DNA of 57,108 nt from JAAYYY01 sp964602995 (GTDB taxonomy: Bacteria > Chloroflexota > Anaerolineae > Promineifilales > Promineifilaceae): NCBI GenBank assembly GCA_964602995.1, contig CAZRTM010000009.1, positions 1-57,108 of the forward strand, in the 5' to 3' direction. The notes beneath the pieces were generated by a model. The model had not been told where the DNA came from. It did no database searches and saw only the letters and a program-made list of their open reading frames with translations. Shown here piece by piece: positions 50,499 through 57,108 of this stretch (position 1 is its first letter; each line of letters starts with the position of its first letter). Both the position numbers and the translations under genes were made by a program.

Positions 50499-51584
50499 AT
50501 GGAAAAAGAACAACCTCTTTTGCAGCGCTACGGCGGACACCTCGTTTTGCTTACACTGGCTATCCTGCTCATCATCGGAACCGAAATGCGCGGAGTGGCC
50601 GGACTCTTCGCTTCTGGTGAGGAGGAGCCGGCAGCAAGCTTCACATTGAACGAAACGCCATCTTCCCCCCTGCCACAAGCCGTTGCGCCGGCCGGCGCCG
50701 AGCTGGTCGCTGCTGAGGTTGCTCCTGAATTCGACATCAGTCAGATTCCCCCTGCGGCGGATCACAGTCTGTCGCCCGTACTCAACCCCATCACCTACAA
50801 ACCGGGCCAACCGCAGCACGAATTCATCACCTACACTGTACAACCCGGCGACACCGCCATCGGCATTGCTGACCAGTTTGGCATCAACGAAGAAACGATT
50901 CTGGGCGGCAACCCCTCCTTGCAAAACGACGCCAACGGCCTGTGGGCTGGAACCGACATTCGCATTCTGCCCATCGACGGCGTGCTGCACGAAGTTGCGC
51001 ACGGAGATTCGCTAGAAAGCATCTCCGAACAATACGGCATTCCCGTCGAGGACATCATCGCCTACGAACCAAACAACCTGGAGTTCCCCTACCGCCTCTA
51101 CCCTGGCACGCAACTCCTCGTGCCCGGCGCAGTGGCCGAGGTCTGGGTCTGGGAACCGCCCAACCATGCCGCTTCCTCCAGCTCTGGCGGCTTCCGGGTT
51201 GCCGTACCCGGCACCGGCGTCTTCCTCTACCCCTGGTCCGGTGGGCGCATTACCCAGCACCCGTGGTATGGTCATATGGCCATCGACATCGGCCTGGTCA
51301 CTGGTTCCCCCATCTACGCCTCCGACACTGGCACCGTCACCTACTCCGCCTGGGCCGCCGGCGGCTACACCTGCTACGGCAACCTGGTCGTCATCAACCA
51401 CGGCAACGGCTTCGAAACGTTCTACGCCCACCTCAGCGGCTTGAACGTCACCGCCGGCCAGACCGTCTACCAGGGCAGCCTCGTCGGCTGGTCCGGCAAC
51501 ACCGGCTGCTCCTCCGGCCCCCACCTGCACTTCGAGATCCGCTACGGCGGCGTGACGCAGAATCCCTGGAATTATCTGCGGTGA
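50499..51584 (+). CDS. LysM-M23 cell-wall peptidase
   Basis: A 361-residue envelope protein. An N-terminal membrane segment (about 13-27) anchors or exports it. Two LysM peptidoglycan-binding modules lie at about 112-158 and 164-210. The C-terminal M23 peptidase domain has His260 and Asp264 (YGHMAIDIG) and HLHFE. It should cut peptide cross-bridges in peptidoglycan or act in cell separation. ATG at 50499 has AAGGAGA. It is a single gene between the dipeptidase remnant and the third palindromic gap region. Confidence 0.93.
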   Translation: MEKEQPLLQRYGGHLVLLTLAILLIIGTEMRGVAGLFASGEEEPAASFTLNETPSSPLPQAVAPAGAELVAAEVAPEFDISQIPPAADHSLSPVLNPITYKPGQPQHEFITYTVQPGDTAIGIADQFGINEETILGGNPSLQNDANGLWAGTDIRILPIDGVLHEVAHGDSLESISEQYGIPVEDIIAYEPNNLEFPYRLYPGTQLLVPGAVAEVWVWEPPNHAASSSSGGFRVAVPGTGVFLYPWSGGRITQHPWYGHMAIDIGLVTGSPIYASDTGTVTYSAWAAGGYTCYGNLVVINHGNGFETFYAHLSGLNVTAGQTVYQGSLVGWSGNTGCSSGPHLHFEIRYGGVTQNPWNYLR

Positions 51585-51634
51585 GAAAGTCTGAACTATG
51601 ATTTGAATGATTAAATGATGGGCTATGATTGGGG

Positions 51635-51734
51635 NNNNNNNNNNNNNNNNNNNNNNNNNNNNNNNNNNNNNNNNNNNNNNNNNNNNNNNNNNNNNNNNNN
51701 NNNNNNNNNNNNNNNNNNNNNNNNNNNNNNNNNN
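51635..51734. other. 100-N gap inside an inverted-repeat, GATT-rich region
   Basis: CTATGATTG (51623-51631) on the left matches, inverted, CAATCATAG (51735-51743) on the right. Both flanks are rich in ATGATT/AATCAT units. The missing sequence is probably the rest of a repetitive palindrome. Confidence 0.75.
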
Positions 51735-51773
51735 CAATCATAGTAAATCAAAAAATCAGACGAATCACAGTCC

Positions 51774-51827
51774 TTGACAACCACCCCATTCTTACATATA
51801 GTTAATAGTTGTCGGACGTCGGACAAC
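51774..51827 (+). promoter_or_regulatory. Promoter and operator of the GntR/UTRA regulator
   Basis: The -35 TTGACA (51774-51779) and -10 TATAGT (51797-51802) are 17 bases apart. GTTGTCGGACGTCGGACAAC (51808-51827) is a near-perfect palindrome (18 of 20 positions symmetric) sitting at the inferred start point. It is the likely autoregulatory site of the following gene. Confidence 0.8.
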
Positions 51828-51872
51828 CAGCATCTGACTCTCTCTTATCAAAACGTGCGCCGGGGAAACAAT

Positions 51873-52643
51873 ATGATACGCTCCATACCACTAGTCGACC
51901 AGTTGATGCAAGAAATTGCCACGGAAATTTCCAAGGGCAAGATGGTGCAATACGACGGGCGGCTACCCTCAGAGACCGAACTGAGCCAGCAGTACGGCGT
52001 CAGCCGCTCCACCGTCCGCGAAGTGCTTGCCCGCCTGGAATCGGCCGGCATTGTGGTGCGGCGGCGCGGCATTGGCACCTTCATCAGCGAACCACTACGC
52101 TCACAACCAGATATGATCTGGGGCTGGCTCGACCAGGCCCCCGCATTCATTGACCTGATCTCGCAGGCCGGCTATGAAGCGAGCGATGACGTCATTAACA
52201 TTGAGCTGATCGCCGCCGGCGAGGTCGCCAGTCGCCTCGACCTGCAAGAAGACGAGATCATCGTTGTCTTCGAAAAAGTATTTCGTGCCGACAAAACTCC
52301 CATCCTTTACTCCCGGACCGCCATCGCCCGCCAGCTCCTACAGCAGGTAGACGATGCCACGCTCCTTTCCGAGGAAATCTATCACTATTCTGTTTACCAG
52401 TTTCTGAAAAAATATTGCCGCTACGACGTCAGCTACCAGACCAGTGAAGTACACGCCTTAAAAGCAAACGAAACGATCGCGGAATACCTTCAGACAGAGA
52501 CGGGCGCTCCCCTCCTACACGTGGCCGAAATTGCCTATGCCAACGAAGGGTTACCCCTCTTCTACGCCACCCATTATTTCCGTGGCGACCGGGTAAGCTT
52601 CCGCCAGATCCGCATTCCGACATTTACAATAGGACCGGCCTGA
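51873..52643 (+). CDS. GntR-family regulator with UTRA-like domain (HutC type)
   Basis: A 256-residue transcription factor. The winged helix reads ELSQQYGVSRSTVREVLARLESAGIVVRRRG (given here as the DNA-recognition stretch). The C-terminal half is of UTRA type, ending HYFRGDRVSFRQIRIP. ATG at 51873 follows GGGGAAAC; a TTG at 51774 would start inside the promoter and is rejected. It precedes the molybdoenzyme gene by 113 bases on the same strand, so it probably controls that gene as well as itself. The ligand may be a purine or related heterocycle. Confidence 0.9.
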   Translation: MIRSIPLVDQLMQEIATEISKGKMVQYDGRLPSETELSQQYGVSRSTVREVLARLESAGIVVRRRGIGTFISEPLRSQPDMIWGWLDQAPAFIDLISQAGYEASDDVINIELIAAGEVASRLDLQEDEIIVVFEKVFRADKTPILYSRTAIARQLLQQVDDATLLSEEIYHYSVYQFLKKYCRYDVSYQTSEVHALKANETIAEYLQTETGAPLLHVAEIAYANEGLPLFYATHYFRGDRVSFRQIRIPTFTIGPA

Positions 52644-52756
52644 CCCGAGACCGGCACTTGATAAGACGCCGCCTGCCGTCCGCGGTCCGTCGTCTGCCAA
52701 TGCCTGAATGCCTGCGAATGAGGCATAAACACAATGAGTGTAAACGGAGGACTACC

Positions 52757-55363
52757 ATGCAATTTATTCTGAATGGTGAAGTACGCGAGTACAACGGCGA
52801 TCCTGAATTGCCGTTGCTCACCTATCTGCGCGAGCATGAAGGCATCACGTCGGCCAAGGACGGTTGCGCGCCACAGGCCGCCTGCGGTTGCTGCGTCGTG
52901 CAACTCAATGACAAGGGCGTGCTCGCCTGCGTCATCAAGATGGAGCGCGTGGCTGGCGGCACCGTAACCACCATCGAAGGGCTGGGTGAATATCGCCAAC
53001 GCGTCTTTGCCAATGCCTTCGTAGCCAACGGCGGCGTGCAATGTGGCTACTGTATCCCGGGCATCGTCATGCAGTCCAACGTCCTCATCAGCCAGAATCC
53101 CAATCCCGAACGGGCTGACGTCGAAAAAGCCCTGACCCCCAACCTCTGCCGCTGTACCGGCTATAAGAAAATCGTGGACTCTGTCATCCGCGCCGCCGAA
53201 GCGATTCGCGAAGAGGAAGAAATCGACCTCCCCCAAAGTAACGGCCATATCGGGCAGCGTCATCCCAAATACCACGCCCAGGATCTGGTCCTCGGCCAGC
53301 ATAAATACGTGGACGACATCCGCATTCCTGGCATGCGCTATGGTGCGCTCAAATTTACCGATCACCCGCGCGCCCGTATCCTGAATATCGACGCCAGCCG
53401 CGCCGAGGCCCTGGAAGGCGTCATCCGCGTCTTCACCGCCGAAGATATCCCCGGCGACCGCCATGTGGGCCTCATTCGCCACGACTGGCCGTTGATGATC
53501 GAAAAGGGCGAAATCACCCGCTATGTGGGCGACGTGCTGGCCCTCGTCGTCGCCGAAACAGATGACATCGCTCGCAAAGGCGTCGAGCTTGTCGACGTCG
53601 AATACGAAGTGCTGGAACCGGTCACCGACCCTCACAAGGCGCTGGAGCCAGACGCCCCCCACGTCCACGAAGGCGGCAACCTGCTCTCCCGCAGCATCAC
53701 CAGCCGTGGCAACCTGGAAGAAGCCATCGCCAACTCCGCCTACACCGCCCAGGGCGTCTTCCAGACGCAGCGCATCGAGCACGGCTACATGGAGCCGGAA
53801 GCAGCCATTGCCTACCCCACTGAAGATGGCCTGCACCTGCTTTCACAAAGCCAGGGCATTTACGACGACCGCCAGCAAATCATAGGCATACTGGACATCC
53901 CCAAGGAAAAGCTGCGCGTCACCCTCGTACCCAACGGCGGCGGTTTCGGCGGCAAGGAAGACCTCTCCGTCCAGGGTCATGCGGCCCTCGCTGCCCACCT
54001 GCTGCAGCAACCGGTCAAGGTGCGCCTGACGCGCGATGAATCGATTCGCATGACTCCCAAGCGCCACCCCATTTGGATGGACTACCACATCGGCTGCGAT
54101 GCTGACGGCAAGCTGACCTTCGTCAAGGTCAAGTTCGTGGGCGACACCGGCGCCTACGCCTCCGTAGGCATGAAAGTGCTTGAGCGTTCCGCCGGACACG
54201 CCACCGGCGCCTACCACGTACCCGTAACCGACGTAGAGGCCCTGGCCGTCTACACCAACAACATTCCCTGTGGCGCCATGCGCGGTTTTGGCGTCAACCA
54301 GGCCATGTTCGGCCTGGAAAGCCTCATCGACGACCTCTGCGAGCAGGGCGGTTTCGACCGCTGGCAGTTCCGCTACGACAACGCCCTGGTTGATGGCTGC
54401 ATGACCGCCACCGGCCAGATCATCGAATCCGGCGCTGGTGTGCGCGAGACGCTGCTGGCAGTGAAAGAGCAGTTCGACAACGCCCGCTTCGCCGGCCTGG
54501 CCTGCGGCCTGAAGAACACCGGCATCGGTAACGGCATGCCCGACGAATCCTCGGCCAAAGTCTCCATCGCCGCCCCCAACAAAGTCATCGTCGACCACGG
54601 CTGGACCGAGATGGGCCAGGGCGTCAACACCATGGCCTTGCAAGTCGTCTGCAACGAGACCGGCATCGACCCCAACATCGTCGAAGTCCGCGTTGACACC
54701 CTCGCCGAGCAGCTCTCGGGCATGACCACCGCTTCCCGTGCCACCTCCCTCGTGGGCAACGCCCTCATCGAGGCCTGCAAGGAGCTTAAAGAAGACCTCA
54801 AGACACACACCCTGGAACAGCTCGTCGGCCGCGAATACCAGGGCGTCTGGCGCGTGGACTGGACCAACAAACCGGGCGGCGGCCTGGACGAGAAAGTCTA
54901 CACGCACTACTCCTACAGCTACGCCACCCAGCTCGTCATTCTCGACGAAGAGACGGGCTTTGTGAAGAAAGTGATTGCCGCCCACGACGCTGGCAAGATT
55001 TTTAATCCCACCCTCTTTGAGGGACAATTGGAAGGCTCCATCCACATGGGCCTGGGCTATGCCCTCAGCGAAGATATGCCCATGGAGAACGGCTATCCCA
55101 AGAGCACCAGACTGCGCGACATCGGCGTCCTGCGCGCCAAGGAGATGCCGGAGCTAGAAATTATCGGCGTGGAAGTGCCCGATCCCTACGGCCCCTATGG
55201 CGCTAAGGGTGTGGGCGAAATCGGCCTGGTGCCCACCGCGGGCGCTGTGGCCAACGCGCTCTATCAGTTTGACGGCGTCCGCCGCCACCAACTGCCCATG
55301 CGCATTCCACGCCGCGGCCTCGTCCGCAAGGACCGTAAAAACGGGCAGAATGGCGCAAGCTAA
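52757..55363 (+). CDS. Fused [2Fe-2S]/molybdopterin xanthine dehydrogenase-family enzyme
   Basis: An 868-residue hydroxylase joining two units that are often separate. Residues 1-150 hold two [2Fe-2S] sites: DGCAPQAACGCC with C58, and CGYC ... LCRCTGYKK. The rest is the molybdenum-binding large subunit with GGGFGGKEDLS, MRGFGVNQAMFGLE and a catalytic Glu in GVGEIG. The layout resembles the selenium-dependent xanthine dehydrogenase type. No FAD subunit or XdhC-like maturase gene is present in this window, so electrons may leave through another partner. ATG at 52757 has GGAGG. The likely substrate is a purine or other N-heterocycle. Confidence 0.88.
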   Translation: MQFILNGEVREYNGDPELPLLTYLREHEGITSAKDGCAPQAACGCCVVQLNDKGVLACVIKMERVAGGTVTTIEGLGEYRQRVFANAFVANGGVQCGYCIPGIVMQSNVLISQNPNPERADVEKALTPNLCRCTGYKKIVDSVIRAAEAIREEEEIDLPQSNGHIGQRHPKYHAQDLVLGQHKYVDDIRIPGMRYGALKFTDHPRARILNIDASRAEALEGVIRVFTAEDIPGDRHVGLIRHDWPLMIEKGEITRYVGDVLALVVAETDDIARKGVELVDVEYEVLEPVTDPHKALEPDAPHVHEGGNLLSRSITSRGNLEEAIANSAYTAQGVFQTQRIEHGYMEPEAAIAYPTEDGLHLLSQSQGIYDDRQQIIGILDIPKEKLRVTLVPNGGGFGGKEDLSVQGHAALAAHLLQQPVKVRLTRDESIRMTPKRHPIWMDYHIGCDADGKLTFVKVKFVGDTGAYASVGMKVLERSAGHATGAYHVPVTDVEALAVYTNNIPCGAMRGFGVNQAMFGLESLIDDLCEQGGFDRWQFRYDNALVDGCMTATGQIIESGAGVRETLLAVKEQFDNARFAGLACGLKNTGIGNGMPDESSAKVSIAAPNKVIVDHGWTEMGQGVNTMALQVVCNETGIDPNIVEVRVDTLAEQLSGMTTASRATSLVGNALIEACKELKEDLKTHTLEQLVGREYQGVWRVDWTNKPGGGLDEKVYTHYSYSYATQLVILDEETGFVKKVIAAHDAGKIFNPTLFEGQLEGSIHMGLGYALSEDMPMENGYPKSTRLRDIGVLRAKEMPELEIIGVEVPDPYGPYGAKGVGEIGLVPTAGAVANALYQFDGVRRHQLPMRIPRRGLVRKDRKNGQNGAS

Positions 55364-55391
55364 CAAAACTGCAACTCACTATGGCGACACC

Positions 55392-55427
55392 GGTTTGTAG
55401 TAGGCGCTGAAGCGCCTACTACAAACC
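55392..55427. repeat. Perfect 36-bp GTAGTAGG-type hairpin
   Basis: Seventeen-base arms (55392-55408 and 55411-55427) with a 2-base loop follow the molybdoenzyme stop by about 28 bases. The sequence is related to the element at 43252-43309 and may belong to a dispersed REP-like family. Confidence 0.85.
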
Positions 55428-55469
55428 TAACCCTCGCACGAACCACCCGAATTCGAAAGGAGAGAGGTT

Positions 55470-56471
55470 ATGTCTGAAAACTGTGCCGCGTTGTATTTGC
55501 AGGATGCTCACGACCTGCAGGAAGGGATTGAGCTGAGCAAATATGCAGAAGAAAAAGGGTTCGACAGCGTCTGGCAGGCGGAAAGCCGCCTGGTGCGCGA
55601 CGCCATTGTGCCCATGGCCGCCTTTGCAGCCCACACCAGCCGCATCAAAATCGGCAGCGGCGTCATCAACAACTGGACCCGCAACATCGGTCTGCTGGCC
55701 TCCACCTTCCTCACCCTGGACGACCTGGCCCCCAACCGCATCATCTGCGGCATCGGCGCCTGGTGGGACCCGCTGGCCAAGAACGTGGGCGTCGAGCGCC
55801 GCAAGCCGCTGCAGGCCATGCGCGAGACCGTGGAAGTGCTGCGCCGCCTGCTGCGCCTGGAAAACGTCACCTACCACGGCGAATTCCACCATGTAGACGG
55901 CGTGGAGCTGGATGTGGTGCACGGCCGCCGCGAACCGCGCAACGTGCCCATCTACATCGGCGCCACCGGCCCCAAGATGATGGAGCTGACCGGCGAAATC
56001 GCCGACGGCGCCGTCCTCAACTACTGCGTGCCGCCAGAATACAATGACCAGGCTATGGAACAGTTGGATCGTGGCGCGCGCAGGGCCGGTCGCAGCGTCT
56101 ATGACCTCGACCGCCCGCAGCTCATTGTCTGCTCCGTGCACGAGGACCGCGACGAGGCCATCCGCGGCGCCAAGATGCTGCTGACCCAATACCTGGCCCA
56201 GCAGCCGCACATCGCCAAGGCCAGTGGCGTCTCTCAGGAAACCGTGGCCCAGATTCAGTCCATTTTGGGCTGGCCCGCCACCAAAGAGCAAATCAAGGAA
56301 GCCATGAAGTTCGTCGATGACGAGTTGGTGCTGCGCATCAGCGCCACCGGCACACCCGAGGAAGCGCGCACCAAGGTGCGTGAATACATCGACCGCGGCG
56401 CCACCTGCCCTATCCTCTACCCGCTGGGCGATCCGAAGTTAATGATTGATACGTTTGCGGAGGGGTTCTAG
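55470..56471 (+). CDS. Luciferase-like (LLM class) flavin/F420-dependent oxidoreductase
   Basis: A 333-residue TIM-barrel oxidoreductase. The sequence has the family's early GIELSKYAEEKGFDSVWQAE, a middle IYIGATGPKMMELTGEIADG and GIGAWWDPLA. Relatives use F420 or flavin, including methylene-tetrahydromethanopterin reductase-like enzymes. ATG at 55470 follows GGAGAGAGG. It is on the same strand as the molybdoenzyme, across a hairpin repeat of about 36 bases, and may take part in the same oxidative pathway. Cofactor and substrate cannot be decided here. Confidence 0.9.
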   Translation: MSENCAALYLQDAHDLQEGIELSKYAEEKGFDSVWQAESRLVRDAIVPMAAFAAHTSRIKIGSGVINNWTRNIGLLASTFLTLDDLAPNRIICGIGAWWDPLAKNVGVERRKPLQAMRETVEVLRRLLRLENVTYHGEFHHVDGVELDVVHGRREPRNVPIYIGATGPKMMELTGEIADGAVLNYCVPPEYNDQAMEQLDRGARRAGRSVYDLDRPQLIVCSVHEDRDEAIRGAKMLLTQYLAQQPHIAKASGVSQETVAQIQSILGWPATKEQIKEAMKFVDDELVLRISATGTPEEARTKVREYIDRGATCPILYPLGDPKLMIDTFAEGF

Positions 56472-56483
56472 ACCCTGTCAAGC

Positions 56484-56509
56484 GTCATCCTGAACGAAGT
56501 GAAGGATCC
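56484..56509. repeat. Short dispersed GTCATCCTGAACGAAG-type repeat
   Basis: The 26 bases starting GTCATCCTGAACGAAGTGAA belong to a motif I recall as repeated in many environmental bacterial genomes. It lies between converging genes, and no function is known. Confidence 0.5.
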
Positions 56510-56530
56510 CCACCCAAACGCATATTGAGT

Positions 56531-57108
56531 TTAAGCGCCGGGCGTCTCTTTAGGGGCCAGGCGCTTTTTGTTATCAGGTGGCTCGTCGTCCAGCGCCGCA
56601 CGCACGCGCAGCGCGAGCTCTTCGCGGTCATATGGTTTGGGCAGCAATGTAGCCAGTAGGGGGTGCCGGGTTCTGGCCAGGTGTAGCTGGTCCGCCGTCA
56701 GGCCCGAGGTGAGCAGCACGCGCAAACCGGGCCGTCTCTTCAGGGCCACCCTGGCCAGCGTCAGCCCCATCATATCACCCGGCATGATAATGTCGCTGAA
56801 CAGCAGGTCCACCGGCGCGCCGCTTTCCAGAATCACCAGCGCCTCCGCTGCATCCCGCGCTGAGAACACCCGATAGCCCAGATCCTCCAGGGCCGATACT
56901 GCCGCTTCGCGCATCGTCTGTTCGTCGTCCACCACCAACACCGTTTCGTCGCCGCCGGGCAGTGCCTGCACCTCGTCAGCCGCGCCGCCGTCTACCCTCT
57001 CTTCAACAGCACGCGGCAAGAAAATGCGGAACGTCGTGCCATACCCTTCCTGGGAATAGACTTTGATGTCGCCCCGCGCCCGCTGCACAAAGCCATAGAC
57101 CATGCTCA
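56531..57108 (-). CDS. Hybrid histidine kinase C-terminus with receiver domain, 5' end beyond window
   Basis: The 192 visible codons begin inside the HATPase domain (LSMVYGFVQRARGDIKVYS, then GYGTTFRIFLP, the G2 box region). A response-regulator receiver domain follows: VLVVDDEQTMRE with the acidic pair, the phosphorylatable Asp in LLFSDIIMPG, and Lys in LLPKPYDREEL. The frame is open to the last base of the window, so the sensor and dimerisation parts lie outside. Such hybrid kinases pass phosphate to a histidine phosphotransfer or regulator protein. The input signal is unknown. Confidence 0.9.
   Translation of the reverse strand, partial: SMVYGFVQRARGDIKVYSQEGYGTTFRIFLPRAVEERVDGGAADEVQALPGGDETVLVVDDEQTMREAAVSALEDLGYRVFSARDAAEALVILESGAPVDLLFSDIIMPGDMMGLTLARVALKRRPGLRVLLTSGLTADQLHLARTRHPLLATLLPKPYDREELALRVRAALDDEPPDNKKRLAPKETPGA

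Noticed and set aside
53843..55045. 400-codon minus-strand open frame inside the molybdoenzyme gene
   Set aside because: The composition is Gly/Val/Asp-rich as expected for the antisense of a GC-rich gene, and the plus-strand enzyme is unambiguous.

Overview
This is a high-GC bacterial scaffold that most resembles a Chloroflexota (Anaerolineae/Caldilinea-like) draft genome. The clues are lipoproteins of the type VACGGG followed by Pro/Thr/Ala linkers, a secreted beta-helix protein with an internal YLPLI motif, BTAD/STAND regulators, and a stand-alone topoisomerase IV-type pair. This taxonomic call is inference from protein style. The scaffold has four 100-N gaps (14384-14483, 38223-38322, 48347-48446, 51635-51734). 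The first gap is artificial: the same 55 bases flank it on both sides.

Region 1 (1-9924) is a sugar or sugar-acid locus. A minus-strand operon runs ABC ATPase, two permeases, lipoprotein binding protein, nitrilase-family amidase, aldo/keto reductase and zinc-type dehydrogenase. A divergent plus-strand pair encodes a LacI-family regulator and gluconokinase. Between them lie two identical 14-bp palindromes, each placed on a recognisable sigma70-type promoter, so the regulator probably controls both arms. Base composition here looks lower in GC than in the rest.

Region 2 (10070-21345) holds a large secreted beta-helix protein, topoisomerase IV-like subunits A and B, an MBL-fold hydrolase with an altered metal motif, and a lipoprotein phosphoesterase. 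Region 3 (21443-39804) is a long minus-strand carbohydrate catabolic array: GH31 glycosidase, family-1 binding protein and two permeases, GntR/FCD regulator, enolase-superfamily dehydratase, class II aldolase-like protein, PfkB kinase, fucose/arabinose-isomerase-like protein, aldehyde dehydrogenase, iron alcohol dehydrogenase, 2-hydroxyacid dehydrogenase and amidohydrolase. A strong promoter overlapped by two TGTATACA sites precedes GH31. A second aldehyde dehydrogenase lies on the other strand. The set reads as glycoside cleavage, import, isomerisation, phosphorylation, aldol cleavage and oxidation/reduction of the resulting aldehyde; the actual sugar cannot be read from sequence.

Region 4 (40060-49894) carries homoserine dehydrogenase, a DJ-1-like protein without the usual cysteine, and a signalling island. 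The island contains a STAND ATPase and a TPR protein that lie in one reading frame but are separated by a palindromic repeat carrying stop codons, then a small conserved-looking protein, a large BTAD-STAND-TPR regulator, and a ParB-like/DUF4032-like/UspA fusion cut by a gap. Region 5 (50061-57108) holds an internally deleted M19 dipeptidase pseudogene, a LysM-M23 peptidase, a GntR/UTRA regulator with its own operator, a fused xanthine dehydrogenase-type molybdoenzyme, a luciferase-like oxidoreductase, and the end of a hybrid histidine kinase.

Intergenic space is rich in palindromic and tandem repeats of several families. No rRNA, tRNA, CRISPR array or transposase gene was recognised.
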